Positions 26,838 through 40,500 of a stretch of DNA of 64,000 bases are shown here, piece after piece; positions within the stretch are counted from its first letter, which is position 1; the number at the start of each line of letters is the position of its first letter. Made by a program: the position numbers and the translations under genes. Source of the stretch: Burkholderia cenocepacia (GTDB lineage: Bacteria > Pseudomonadota > Gammaproteobacteria > Burkholderiales > Burkholderiaceae). Location: positions 1,364,001-1,428,000 of the forward strand of contig NZ_CP060040.1 of NCBI RefSeq assembly GCF_014211915.1, in the 5' to 3' direction. The notes beneath the pieces were generated by a model. That model worked only from the letters and a program-made list of their open reading frames with translations, made no database searches and was not told where the DNA came from.

Positions 26838-27512
26838 ATGGGCAACCTGCCGAATCCGGTCGCGCTGATCGCGGTGATCGCCGCGCTCGGCATCGCGCCG
26901 TTCGCGGCGCTGATGGTGACGAGCTACACGAAACTCGTGGTCGTGCTCGGCCTGCTGCGCTCCGCGCTCGGCATCCAGCAGGTACCGCCGAACCTCGTGC
27001 TGAACGGCATCGCGCTGATCCTGTCGCTGTTCATCATGGCGCCCGTCGGGATGTCGATCCGCGACGCGCTGCAGGCGCGCCACTTCGATGCGTCGGGGCA
27101 GTTGTCGACCTCGGACATCGGTGCGCTCGCCGACGCGGCGCTGCCGCCGATCAAGGATTTCCTCGTGTCGCATACGCGCCAGCGTGACCGCGAATTCTTC
27201 GTGCGCACCGCGACGTCGGTCTGGCCGAAGAACCGTGCGGACGGCATCAAGGACGACGATTTGCTCGTGCTGGTGCCGAGCTTCACGCTCGCCGAGCTGA
27301 CGAAGGCGTTCCAGATCGGCTTCGTGATCTACATCGTGTTCATCGTCGTCGACCTGCTGGTCGCGAACATCCTGCTGGCGCTCGGGATGCAGATGATCTC
27401 GCCGACGACGATCTCGGTGCCGTTCAAGCTGCTGCTGTTCGTCGCGCTCGACGGCTGGTCGCTGCTCGTGCACGGGCTCGTGCTGTCGTATCGGGTCGCC
27501 GGAGCCGGATGA
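26838..27512 (+). CDS. sctR: T3SS export apparatus protein SctR
   Basis: 224-residue YscR/FliP homologue with four membrane segments, part of the inner-membrane export gate with SctS and SctT. Conserved TSYTKLVVVLGLLRSALGIQQVPPNLVLNGIALILSLFIMAPV, and C-terminal FQIGFVIYIVFIVVDLLVANILLALGMQMISPTTISVPFKLLLFVALDGW. Overlaps the transglycosylase gene by ATGA. Unusually, sctS, sctT and sctU are not next to it but 17-30 kb away on the other strand. Confidence 0.95.
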   Translation: MGNLPNPVALIAVIAALGIAPFAALMVTSYTKLVVVLGLLRSALGIQQVPPNLVLNGIALILSLFIMAPVGMSIRDALQARHFDASGQLSTSDIGALADAALPPIKDFLVSHTRQRDREFFVRTATSVWPKNRADGIKDDDLLVLVPSFTLAELTKAFQIGFVIYIVFIVVDLLVANILLALGMQMISPTTISVPFKLLLFVALDGWSLLVHGLVLSYRVAGAG

Positions 27513-28297
27513 TGCGCGCATGCGCCCTGCGAACCGCCGCCGCGTGCGTTGCCGCGCTCGTCGCGCTCGTGCTCGCATGCGGACAGCATGGCGTCGCGCA
27601 TGCGGCCGGCAGCGCCGCCGGTTTCGCGCAACTCGCTCGCGCGTGCGCGCCGAACGTCGACCCCGATACGCTCGCCGCGCTCGTACGTACCGAGTCGGGC
27701 TTCAATCCCTATGCGATCGGCGTGGTCGGCGGCCACCTGACGCGCCAGCCCGCCTCGCTCGACGAGGCGCGCGCGACCGCACGCGAACTGTCGTCGCGCG
27801 GCTTCAGCTACAGCGTCGGCCTCGCGCAGGTCAACGAACGCAATTTCGCGAAATACGGGCTCGACGAAGCGACGATGTTCGAGCCATGCCGCAACCTGCA
27901 GGCCGGCGGCGCGATCCTGACCGAATGCTTCGCGCGCTCGTCGGGCACCGGCCGCGCCACGCAGGCCGCGTTGCGCGCGGCGCTGTCGTGCTACTACAGC
28001 GGCAACTTCACGACCGGTTTTTCGAGCGGCTACGTGAGCCGCGTCGTCGCGAGCGCGCAGCGCAATGCGCGCGAAGGCGGCGTCGAACCGATTCCCGTCG
28101 TGAGCGACACGCCGCCGGCGCGGCAGCGACGCATGGACGCGGTCGCAACCACGCCGCCCGATCGCGCGCGCAGGCTGCCGTTGCCGGCCGCTTCCGCCGA
28201 CGCACCGTCGTGCCATGCGCGCCCGGTCGTGATGATGTGCCGCGGGCTGCCGGCGAACCAGGCGAAGCGGCTCTGCGTGCGGTGTCTCGATCAGTGA
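27509..28297 (+). CDS. T3SS-associated lytic transglycosylase
   Basis: 262 residues. Signal peptide about 1-33 (ends HGVAHA). SLT fold of the IpgF/VirB1 type with catalytic Glu in LVRTESGFNPYAIG, followed by GLAQVNERNFAKYGLDE and the CYYSGNF segment. Six or more cysteines suggest disulphides in the periplasm. C-terminal tail is Pro/Arg-rich with a CRGLPANQAKRLCVRCLDQ end. It locally cleaves peptidoglycan so the secretion apparatus can cross the wall. Its ATG overlaps the sctR stop (ATGA). Confidence 0.9.
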   Translation: MMRACALRTAAACVAALVALVLACGQHGVAHAAGSAAGFAQLARACAPNVDPDTLAALVRTESGFNPYAIGVVGGHLTRQPASLDEARATARELSSRGFSYSVGLAQVNERNFAKYGLDEATMFEPCRNLQAGGAILTECFARSSGTGRATQAALRAALSCYYSGNFTTGFSSGYVSRVVASAQRNAREGGVEPIPVVSDTPPARQRRMDAVATTPPDRARRLPLPAASADAPSCHARPVVMMCRGLPANQAKRLCVRCLDQ

Positions 28298-28549
28298 CCG
28301 CATGATCGCGCGCGGCGCCGGGCGTGCGCGCCCGCGCCGCTTTCAGGGGTCCGAACGACGACGCGCGGCGTGGCTGCCGCTCGCCGCGCGCGTCTCGTAG
28401 CCCGCGCGACGCCGGGGCGCCGGCCGCTTCCTGCCGCTACGAAACAGCGGCGTTCCCGCTGCCGGGTGCGTCCGTACACTCGAACGATCACGTCGCGGCG
28501 TGCAGGACGCCGCACGTGCCGCGCATCGCGCGGCTCAACGGAGACGAGC

Positions 28550-31500
28550 ATGCTGTTGATCGACGGACTGGGACTGGGTGTCAACTGGCAGCGCTTCCTG
28601 TCGGAAACGCTGAATCCGGTCGTTGCACCGCCGCCCCCGCCTCCTCCGCCGCCGAAGAAGGACGACCCGGCCGCCGGACCCGCGAACCCGACCGCCACCC
28701 CGCCGATTCCCGTCACCGCCTCGCTGGCCACCGATCCGTCGAAGCCGACCAACGCCGAGATCCAGTCCGCGACGTCGCTGATCCAGAGCATGGCCGCGCA
28801 ATATACGGCGCCGCCGCCCGACATCACCGTCGAGAACGACAAGACGCGCGCGGTACAGAAAGCGATCCAGGACGCGCAGACGAAGTACGACAACGCGTCG
28901 CAGACGCTGCAAGGCGCGCAGAACGTGCTGCATCTGGTCAACCGCGATCCCGAGTCGACGGCCGACGACCGCAAGACCGCGCAGGCCGACTACGCGAAGG
29001 CGCGCACGACGGCCGACACCGCGCAGCGCGAGCTGAACGTGACGACCGACGCCGGCTACATGATCCTGTACGGCGAACAGGCGAATGCCGACATGCCGGC
29101 CGGGATGAAGATCGACGATTCCGGCAAGGTGACCGACCCCGGCGACGCGCAGCACGCGGCCGACCAGCAGTTCAAGACGCTGCTGGACGCCTTCCCCGAT
29201 CATGCGAACGATCCCGACTGGGTGCCGCAGCCGGGCGACTGCAAGAACCCGCTGCAGATCCGGCTCTACGACGACTGGCAGACCGCGAGCGCGAAGGCGG
29301 CCGTGGGTGCGTCGAAATATTTCGCGGACGTCGCGAATTCCAACCTCGCGTATACGCAGTTCCAGTCGTACCTCGCCGATCCGGACTACAAGGCCGCGCT
29401 CGACGCGGGCGTCGGGCGGCTGAACGACGCGCTGCAGCCGCTGGAGCTGCAGGTCACGATGCCCGATGCGCCCGCTTCGCAGGATGCCGCGCAGCAGGCC
29501 GTCACGTCCGCCGCGAAGGATGCGAACTATGCGAACGCCGCGTACGGCGCGGCCAACGACAGCCTGGCGCTCACGAACGCGCAGCAGCGCTACGATTCGG
29601 TCAGCGGCAAGGAAGGGCCGACGGTGGTCGTCGCGAACGCAGTGTCGGACGCGAAGACCGCGCTCGCCCGCGCGCAGACGACCGCGAACACGAGCGGCGG
29701 CTATCTGCAGATGCTGTCCGCGCAGCGGCAGGTCGACACGTTGCAGGCCGACTATACGAAGAAGCTGGACGCATCCAACGCGTGGCACAAGGCCAATCCG
29801 CACGCGATGATCAAGGACCCGCAGGTCGATCTGGACCTCGGCGATGCGTATGCGAAGCTCGATCAGGCGAAGCAGCAGGCGAGCATCGCGCACGACGGCT
29901 TCGTCGTCGCGTACGGCGCGACGCTCGCGCAGCAGTACGACGATCAGGCCTCGCAGATCAAGGCGCAGGTGAACGCGCAATCGATCTTCACGAAACCGGG
30001 GCGTCAACCGCCGCTGCTGACGCCGTCGCTGTCGACCGCGAACGGCCTGCCGGGCCTGCCCGCATCGTCGTTGTCGACTGCGACGCCGGCCGCCCCCACC
30101 GGCACGCCGACGCTGCCGAGCGCGTCGCCGCTGGCGGCGCCGACGTTGCCCGGGTCCAGCGGCGCGTCGTCGCTGCCCGCGTCGCCGCTGCTCGACAGCC
30201 CGTTCCTGCTGCCGCAATCGTCGGGCCCGTCCGCCGCGCAGGCCGGCCCGACGATGCTCGACGTGAAGCGCATGCAGACCGTCGCGGGCGCGGTCCGCGC
30301 GGCCGACAGCCGGATGTCGGATTCGGTGAACGAGCGCGCGACCCAGCTCGCGCTGTCGCAGGCACGCATCAAACAGACGCAGGCGAAGAGCACGCTCGAG
30401 TCGGTACAGAAAAAATACGACGACTGGGCAGCCGCGAATCCGCCGCCGATGCGCTTTCGCACCGTCGCGGGCGACGACATGATCCCGGCGCCGTCGGCGC
30501 CGCGTCCGAACCTGTATCAGGGCGAGCTCGACAAGGCGAAGGCGGCCGTCACGCAGGCCGACAACGCGGTGCAGCGCCTGCAGTTGCTGAGCGAAACGTC
30601 GCACCAGCAGGTGCTGATGGACCGGTTCGACGCCGGCCTCGACGAACGGCTGCGCTATGCAGCGCCCGGTTCGGACGCCGAGAACGACTACAAGAAGGCG
30701 CTGCACGATTTCTACGAAGCGCATCGCGGCGAGTTGTCGAATTCTCTGCTCGACGCGGCCAGCGCGAGCACGAACAACGGCGGCACGATCGCGTTCGGCA
30801 AGCTGACCGACAACGAGCAGCGCAACCTGATCGGCGTCGCGCTCGGCATGCAACCCGACGTCCAGAACGACGCGGCGTCGGGCGACGGTTCGGACCCCGT
30901 ATCGCCGACGAAGGACGACGGCGCGCGCTACACCGACAAGGACAAGCTGAAGACGATCGACAGCGTGCGCGACAAGCTGCTGTCGATCGGCGGCGGCGCG
31001 ACGACGCAGGTCAGCGTGTTGCCGATGGTCTACGCGGCCAAGGATGCCGGCATGACCACCAGCGCGCTGTTCAAGGTCAGCGGCAAGGACGGCACGCAGT
31101 ACGTCGACGAGACGGCGAGCAACTACGACGACATCAACGATTACATCGACAACAACGAACTGTCGACGGACGGCACGGTCGACATCGCGACCGGCCACAA
31201 CGCGGACGGCACGCTGCAACTGGTATCGAAGGCCGCGCATCACGAAAGCGGCTTCGACAGTTTTCTGAACACGCTGACGAGCACGGGCCTGAACATCGGC
31301 ATGATGGTCGGCGGGATGGCGCTCGAAGGTCTCGGCACGCTGCTCGACGGCACCGGCATCGGCGCGATCGTCGGCGTGCCGCTGAACATCCTCGGCGCGG
31401 GGATGATGTACACGGCGATCGGCGCCACGATGACGAGCGCCGGCCTCGACCTGGCCAACCGCGCCGACCACGGGCGCAGTCTCAATCCGTTTACCGACGC

Positions 31501-34500
31501 GGGCGCGCGGGCCGACTTCATCAACCTCGTGCCGATGGGCGCGGCGGGCGCCGCGAAGCTCGCCGGCAGCAAGCTGTTCACGCGCGCGGTCACGGCGCTC
31601 ACGCGCACGCCGAAGGTCGCGTCGGTGCTCGCCACCGGCGCGCGGACCACCGCGGTCGTGACGGGCGTGGGCGGCGCGGTCGAGGCGTTCGGCGAAGCGG
31701 GCTACGAGTATTTCGTCACCGGCGACAAGAAGGCGGCCGGCGAGCAGCTCAAGTCCGGGATCACCAACGTCGCGTTGATGGCCGCCGGCGGCCTCAAGGA
31801 GCGCGCGGTGACGTCGGTGCGCACGCGCATCGGCCAGCCGGTGCCGATCCGCGGGGCCGACGGCAAGACCGTCAGCGTCGACAGCCAGACGATCGGCCGG
31901 ATTCTCAACAGCGGCGACGCGTCGTCGCTCGCGGCCGGCCGCACGCGCGTGACGCTCGACGGCGAAGCCGTCAAGGTGTCGCCCGACGGCACGCTGCGGG
32001 TGGGCGACAAGGTGCTGACCTACGAGAACACGCCGATTCGCGTGCTCGACCGCGCGTCCGCAAAGCGCCTGCCGCCGGGCAAATCGGTGGTGCTCGGCGA
32101 AGACGGCACGCTGTCCGTCGTATCGGTGTCGCCGAAGGCCTGGACCAATGGCACGCGTGCGGACGACGTGACCGGCACCGGCGAACGCATGTCGTTCGGC
32201 CCCGACGGCGAGATGAGCGTGACGCCGAAAATCGTCGCGAAGACGCCGCTCGACGTGCTGCAACACGTGCTCGACCAGGCGAGCGACGCCTACCGGCAGA
32301 CGGTCGCCGGCGCGCAGGCGCCGCGCCGCCTCGCGCAGACGGCGGCCGAAGGCGAAGCCGCGAGCGTGTCCGCCGACGCGCGCAGCACGCGCCGCACCAG
32401 CGAGGAACACGCCCGCGTGCAGCAGCAGCGCGACGAAACCGATGCCGAACGCAGCACGACCGCGAGCGCCAACCGGCGCAGCGCCGACACGCAATCGATG
32501 CGCTGGCGGCCCGTCGCGGCCGACGAGCCGGCCGGCCCGGGCACGCGGGCGAAGCCGGACGGCGCACCGCCGCGCGTCAACGCGAAGGTCGTCGATCTGA
32601 CGGACGACGCGCCCGTCGCGCGCGCGGCGACGTCCGATCCGGCCGGCATCGCCGTGCCGCGCGGGCCGAGCGCCGAGCCGATGGACGTCGGCGATCGCAC
32701 GGTCTACGTGGTGCGCAGCGGCGCGACACCCGACGCGCCGGGTGCGCGGCCGTCGTCGCCGCGCCCGCAGGATCTCGATGAACCGGTGATCGTCGTCGCC
32801 GGCGAACAGGACGCCGCGCTCGCACCCGAGCTCGCGAACCGCTGGCAGAAACCCGTCTACGCGGCCGCGCCCGACGCATTCGGTGCGGACGGCCAGCTGC
32901 GCGCGGGCGCGCGCGTGCTGCGCTTCGATCCCGCGCCGGAGACGGTCGCGGCGGCCCATGAAACCGGCCTGCCGGACGGCATCGCGCCCGACGAAACGCC
33001 GCAGGCCGCGCCACGCCCGGCCGCCGACGACACGGTGATCGTGCTGGCCGGCAAGCGCGGCCCGAACGACCCGGCGATGCCGCGGCCGGCCGCACCGCCC
33101 GAGCCGCTCAGCGCGCTCGATGGCGTGTTCAGCGCGCCGAACCGCGTGCTCGTGCTCGTCAAGCCGGAACGCGCCGGCGCGCCCGAGCGGATGGCGGAAC
33201 GCGACACGGCCGCGGCCGACCGCGGCACGCGCGCGACCGACGACGCGCACGGCCGGGCCGCCCGCGCGCCAGCGGGCGGCGAGCGCCGCATCGCGGCGAA
33301 CGACGACATCGGCCTCGCCGCCGCGCACCCGGAAACGACCGAGACCGCCCCGCCCGACCCCGGCGCCGCGAAGCCGGGCTGGGTCACCCGAATGCAGATG
33401 CGCTTCGGCGGCGCGGCGCTGCCCGAAGCCGCGCAGGCACTCGCGATGCAGTCGGGCACGCTCGCCACGCAACTGCGCATGCTGCAGGACGCCGGCTGGC
33501 GCGTGACGCTCGGCAAGCGCGGCGGCGGCAGCCGCATCGATCCGCGCAAGCGCCGCGTGACGATCGACGGCGCGCTCCAGCATCCGGGCAGCATCACGTA
33601 TACGCTCGCGCACGAAGCGCGCCACGCGGTCGAGGCGATGGCCGGCGTGCTGAACCTCGACTACGGCAACCGCAGCCGCTTCACGCGCAAGGCGCTCGAA
33701 GCCGAGGCGCGCGCGCAGATCAACGCGTTCGAGGCACGCTACGAAATCGAGCTCGCGGGCGGCGGCGACATTGCCGCGCACGTCCGCCTGCCGGATGCGA
33801 TCGAGCGCGAAGGCGCCGCATGGCGCGCGCCGTCGCACGACTATGCGGGCACGGTCGGACGCCTCGTCGACGCGTTCGCGGATGCGCCCGTGTCGGGCCG
33901 CGACGGCGAAACCTACCGCGACTTCTACGACGACGTGTGGTCGCGCCAGAAACGCCGCGGCGGCATCCCGCGCCGGATGCCCGCGCCGCAGACGCACGAG
34001 ACCGGCGGCGCACCGCACGGCGTGCGCAGCTTCGATGAACGCGTGGCATGGAGCCGCGCGCATGCCGAATATGCGTCGCCGTTCGGCGACGGGCCCGTGC
34101 CCGCGGCGGCCGACCTGCAGGCGGCACGCAGCCGCCACTTCACGATGCTGGAGGACGAAGGCGTGCTGATGCTGCACGCCGACACGTTGCCGGACGGCAC
34201 GCTGCTCGCGGGCGGGCAACCGGCCGGCGTGCACGAATACGCGCTCGACCAGGCGCCGTCGTTCCTGGTCAAGGATGGCTATTCGATCGTGCTGTCCGCG
34301 AAGCACGGCGGCGAGGCGGCTGCCGCCGGGCTCGCGAATCTGTGGCAGCGGCCGGTGTACGCGCCGCCCCCGCGCGCGGTCGGCGAACGCGCGGCGCTGC
34401 TCGACACCGGCGTGTTCCGCCGCTACGACCCGGCGCCCGCGGCACCGCACGATCTCGGGCAACTGGCGGCCGACGCCGAGGGCGTGCACCTCGAAAGCAA

Positions 34501-37500
34501 TCCGGCCGCGCGGATCGACGTCGAGCGTCACGTCGGCGAGCTGCTCGGCGCCGGCGCCGAAAAAACCGTGTTCGCGCTCGGCCACGATGCCGCGCTCGCG
34601 GTTTACGACAACGGCCCGCATACGTCGGAAGCGCGCCAGATCGAGGCGGCGATCGACGAGAGCATCGCACTCGACGATCTCGCGTCGTACGGGCTGAAGA
34701 CCGTGACGATGGACGGCCCGTTCTCCGCGCTGAACCGCGTCGCCGTGCTGTACCGGCCGCTCGGCGTGTTCCACAGCTTCGGCTTCGAGACGGGCGCGCT
34801 GCCGCGCGTGGTGTCGCGCGCGGCGCTCGAGCACCTCCGGCAGATTCGCGAAGTCGTCGAACGCACGGGCATCGGCTTCGACCTGCAAGGCCTCTTCACG
34901 CGCGGCGGCGACTTCCTGCTGAGCGACCCCGGTGCGATCGGCATGGGTGCGGGCGAGCATTTCACCACGCTGCAGCGGCTCGCGGTGATCGAGCGCGCGC
35001 TGACGCAAGGCCTCGAGCGCGGCAACGTCGAACTCGCGCATCCGCGACTCGCCGAAACGCCGCCGCCCGATGCGTTCGTGCAAAAGCCGTCGGTCATCAC
35101 GCGCGTGCGGATGCGCTTTGGCGGCGCGCCGCTGCCGAAGGAAGCGTACCGCCTGATCGACGCATCGAGCCTGCTGTCGCAGCAGCTTCGGCTCGGCGCC
35201 GACGCAGGCTGGAAAGTCGTGCGCGGCAAGCCCGGCGCCGGCAGCAAGATCGACACGCGACGGCGGCGCGTCACGATCGACGGCGGACTGCAGTCGACCG
35301 GATCGATGGTCTACGTGCTCGCGCACGAAGCCCGCCATGCGCTCGAGGCCGCGACCGGCACGCTCGGGCTCGACTACGGCTCGACGCAGCGCTACGTGCG
35401 CAGCGCGCTGCTCGCCGAGGCGCGCGCGCAGGTCAACGCATTCGCGGTGCGCGACGAGATCCGCGCGAACCTCGGCATCGACATCGGCCGCCACGTCGCG
35501 CTGCCCGACGCGATCGCCAACGAATACGGCCGCGCGCGGGCCGGGGACGCCGCCTCGCTCGCGCGTCTCGCCGACGCGTTCGAGCACAGTCCGACGTCGC
35601 TCGACGGCGGCGTGACCTACGGCGAGCTGTATCGGCGTCACGCGCAGGCCGCGCGGCACACCGGCGTCACGATGCCGGCGCCGCGCGAGACGGCCGCGAC
35701 GCTCGCCGAAGAAACGGCATGGTCGCGCGCACGGCCGGTGAAGGCATCGCCGTTCGACGGCAAGCCGGTGGCCGGCGTCGACGCGTTGACGCTGGACCGC
35801 TCGGGCCCGCTGTCCTACGACCGCGACGGCCGCATCGTGATCGTGCATGGCGTCACCGACGCACAAGGCCGTCTCGTCGATCCGGAGGGCCGTCCGTACA
35901 CGCCGGTCGAGGTCACGCTCGCGCACCGCTCGGTGCTCGGCCTGCCCGGCTCGTCGGTGATTCTGTCGGCACGCAACGGCCGCGACGCCGCCGCCTGGCT
36001 CGCGAACGTGTGGCAGCGCCCCGTCTACGCGCCGCCGACGATCGCGGTCGGGCTCGGCGCCGAGGCGCGGCTCGGCCATACCAACGCGTGGCTGCGCTAC
36101 GATCCGGCACCGCACCAGCGCCCGGACCTGGGCGCGCTCGACGTGGACGGCAACGGCGTCCACGTGAGCGGCGATCCGGCCGCGCGTGTGCCGGTCGAGC
36201 GCTTCACCGGCGCGGCGACCGGCGCCGGCATCGAGAAGACCGTGTTCGAACTGGGCCGCCGCAATGCGATCGGCCTCTACGAGGGCACGGACAATCGCGC
36301 GATTCTCGGTCACATCGAATCGATCCGCCTCGAACAGGAAGGCCTCGCGGCGCTGCGCGCGCACGGACTGCGCACGCTCACGGTCGGCGGCCCGTTCGCG
36401 GCATTCGATCGCGTGGCCGTGATGTACGCGCCGTTCGCGTCGCTGAGCAGCCACGACGTGATGGCCGGCATGCTGCCGTCGCGCGTCACCCGCGACGCAT
36501 TCGCGCAGCTCGACCGCGCGCGCGACATCACCGCGCAGCACCGTCTGTACTACGACTTCGAAGGCGTGTTCGACGCGCACGGCGACTTCTACCTGAGCGA
36601 TCCGTCGACGGTCATGACCGATGCGCCGAAGCTGAACGTGGAAGGCATCGTCCGCGAGATCGGCACGCTGCGCGTGATGCTCGAGGACGGCATCGCGCGC
36701 GGCGCGATCGAGCTCGCGCATCCGGGCATCACCGAGCACTTGCCGCCCGACGCATTCGTGCAGAAGCCGTCCGTCATCACGCGCGTCCGGATGCGGTTCG
36801 GCGGCGCGCCGCTGCCCAAGGCCGCCCATGCGCTGGTCGACCGCTCGAGCCTGTTGCGCCAGCAGGTCGCGCTGGCCGGCGAGGCCGGCTGGAAAATCGT
36901 GGTGGGCCGGCCCGGGCGCGGCAGCCGGATCGATACCGCGAAGCAGCGGATCGTGCTCGACGGGCAGTTCCACGGCGCCGGCACGCTCGTCTACACGCTC
37001 GCGCACGAAGCGCAGCACGCGGTCGAGACGATCACCCGCCGCCTCGCGCTCGACCGTTCGTCGCCGCAGGCGCTTGCCGACAGCGCGCTGATGGCCGAAG
37101 CGCGCGCACAGGCGAACGCGTTCGCGGTGCGCCGCGAAATCCTTGACGATGGCGGCATCGACATCGCGAGGGACGCCCGCCTGCCCGATGCGATCGCGCG
37201 CGAAGCCGATCACGTGATGCCCGGCGACGAAGCCGGGCTGCGCCGGCTCGCGGCCGCCTTCGGCGACGTCGCGCCGTCCGTGCCGGGCCACGCGACCTAT
37301 CGCGCGTACTACGCGAGCCAGGCCGATGCGGTGCACGCGCTCGGCGTGCCGCGCGAGATGCCGGCGCCCGCGCCGCAGCCGGCGTCGAACGCGCCGGTGC
37401 CCGCGGCGACGGCGGACGCCGCGCGCCGCCAGCATGCGCTCGATCACCTCGCCTCGCACGGCAAACGCGACCTGATCCGCATCGACGGTTCGCAACTCGC

Positions 37501-40500
37501 GTCGCTCGAGCAAATGAAGGAGGCGTTCGGCACGAATGCGCACGTGCTGATCGCCGAGCATGAACCGCGGCCGGACGCATCGATCGACGCGCGCCACGCG
37601 CAGCCGACGTTCGTCGCGAGCATGCGCACCGACGAGCACGGGACGTTCGTCGACAAGGCGTCCGCCGATCCGGCCGTGCCGATCCGCGACGCGGTCTATC
37701 GCGCGCTGAAGGACAACGGCAGCGCGGAACGGGCGAACGTCGACTTCTATGTATCGCCCGTGTCGCTCGCGCAATTGCGCGAATACGGCGGCGCCGCGCG
37801 GATCACCGCGCGCAGCGATGGCCGCACCTGGGAAGCCGAACAGGCGGCCGCGACGCCCGACGCGGACGTCGTCACGACGCTGCAGTCGCTTGCCGACGCG
37901 CCGCGCTTTCGCCGGCCGAAACAAGCGGCGAAAGCGGCCGGCGACGGCGCGACGCTTTACGCGATCGACAAGGAAACCGGCAAGGTGCTCGGCTACGCGA
38001 CGCGCAACGCCGCGCACGACTGGACCTATCACGAGTCGACCTCGCTCGGCGACGCGACGATCGCGCCGCGCGATCTCGGCGCCGCGTTCCGCCGACGCGC
38101 GCGCAACCTGTCCGGCGGCCGGCGCGGCGTGCGATTCGTCGTGACGGACGTCACGCACGACACGGTCGAGCGCTACGGCGGCTTCGCGCCGGCGGAAATG
38201 CGCAAGGCGCTCGGCGACGAGAAGCCGCCGATGCAGAAACTCGGCACGCGCGTGCAGCGCGGCCTCGCGAAAGCCGACCCCGGCGTGCGCCGCAAGATCG
38301 CCGAGATCGAGGGCGCCGACAGTCCGTTCCTGCCGCCGAAGCTCGTCCCGGACAGCGAGCAGCTCGCGATCGACTTCAGCGGCGCGAACACGCTGCACCT
38401 GATGCGCGCGCTGGAGCTGAAGGCACTGCGCGGCGATCACTACGTGTACGTGTACGAGACCGATCATCCGGTTGCCGAATCGCTGCATACGCGCCGCGGC
38501 ATCATCGCGATCCACGACGGCAACGCGCGCTGGTACGACGACGCCGAGCAATTGCGCGACCACCCGGACGCGGGCCGCCCGCTCGACGAGATGCCGCTCG
38601 GGCGCGGCCCGTTCGGCGCGAACCAGCACTTTCTGCTGTCGACGCTCGCGCCCGAGGCGTTCGATCCGCGCGCGACCGCCACGCAGAAAGCCGCGCTCGC
38701 GCAACGACTCACGCAGCTGCTCGACGAGAAGTCGTATTTCGATGCGCTGCCGCAGAAGTTCGACCTCGCGACACGCTGGATCCGCACGCAGATCGCCGGC
38801 CAGATCGATCGCGTGAAAGCCGCGCAGGCCGACCTCGCCGCGGCCCAGCAAGCCGCGCAGCCGGCGGCCGGCGGCGCCACGGGCCCTGCCGGCCGGGTGC
38901 GCAACGCGCTGCGCGGCAAGCGCGGCCGGCGCAACCGCCGCGCCGCGAATGCGGCAAACGCGTCGAACGCGCCGAAGCCGCAGAAGCCACCGAAAACGCC
39001 GGCGGCCAAGCCGCTGACGCTGCGGCCATACCAGCCGAGCCTGGGTTCGAGCACGGTCGCGGAATGGGTGATGCGTTACGGCGCCGCGAAGGTGGCCGAC
39101 TGGTTCCCGACGATCGACCGCGTGAAGGCGGTCGCCGCACGCAGGAACCAGCCCGATGCCGGCGGCCTCGCACTGACCGACGAACCGCAGACGATCCTGG
39201 CCGACGCACCGATGCTGAAAGCGCTCGGCATCCCCGTCGGTCTTGCGCGCGAGGTGTCGAGCATGCCGTCGCGCGGGCCGGTCGCCGATCCCGGCGGCGA
39301 TCACAACCGCTTCGTGAAGTGGATGCAGGCGTATGCCACGCGCCACAGCGCGGCACGCATGATCGACAAGCGCGCGATCCAGGCGTTCGTGCGCGCGCCG
39401 GCCGAGATCCAGGACCGCGTCGCGCCGATGGCGCGTGCGTTCAACCTGCGCGACGATCCTGCGCTCGCGGTGCGCTACGTCGAGCAATATGGCGGCGCGA
39501 TGCCGGTGGTGTCGATTCCGGTCGATCCGCACACGCTCGCGGCCGCGCGCGGCGGCAAGCACGATCCGGCGTTCATCCGGCGCGCCCGCAAGTTCGGGTC
39601 CCCGATCGGCGCGCGCTACAACGAGGCCGACGCGACGATCACGCGCGAGGCGCCGGACGGCACCACGCGCACGCTCGAGCTCGACGACATCGCGCATCTG
39701 CACAAATGGCTCACCGCGGCGTCGCGCCACGGCTTCCAGCTTCGTCTCGAAGCGGCGTCGGGCCGCCCGCTCGTCTCCGCGGACGACCGCCGTACGATCG
39801 CCGGCACCAACGACAGCTATGCCGAATACACGCGGCTGATGACGTCGTTCGAGACGTGGTCGCACGATCACGCGGGCGAACCGGCGCCGAACGTGATGCT
39901 GAGCTTTCACGGATGGGACGCCGTGCTCGAGCCGGTGCCGGGCGCCGGCCACGTCGAGCTGCTCGATGCGCTGCTCGACCGCAAGGCGATCGACTGGCTG
40001 CACGTCGGGCTGTCGTACGGCACGCACGGGGCCGACTTCATCGCGAACCAGGACCTGACGCGGGCGCTGGCGGAACGGATCGTCGACTATTACCAGACCG
40101 ACCGTCACGGCAAGTTCGCGCGACTGCACGGCGCCGATGCGCTCACGCGCGTCTTCGAACCGGTGAGTCCCGAGGCGTTCGCGAACCAGCAGCAGGTGCT
40201 GTTCGCGGAGATCGCGCGCATCGGCAAGTCGAAAGGGCTGTCCGACGACGCACTCGCGACGCTGCGCAGCGAACTGTACGAACGCAACACGACCGCACTC
40301 GTCAACCAGGCGCGCAAGGCGACGATCGAGCATGCGATGACGCAGTGGGCGTCAGCCGATCATCCGCCCGCCACGCGCACCGAAAAACTCGCCCGCCGCT
40401 TCGGCGAGCGCTGGCTCGCGGAAGCCGGCGGCCGCGCGCCGGCCCGCGGCACCGTCGTGTCGACTGCCGATCCCGCCGGGCCGCTGCCCGACAGTCGCGC

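Noticed and set aside
28324..32781. A second long plus-strand frame (1485 codons) overlapping the start of the giant gene
   Set aside because: Arg/Gly/Asp-rich low-complexity sequence with no recognisable segment; frame +1 shadow.
28535..40333. An open frame of 3932 codons on the minus strand opposite the giant gene
   Set aside because: Arg/Ala/Val/His-rich shadow of the GC-rich plus gene, without domains. The plus frame has LysM, repeats, HExxH motifs and a ribosome site.
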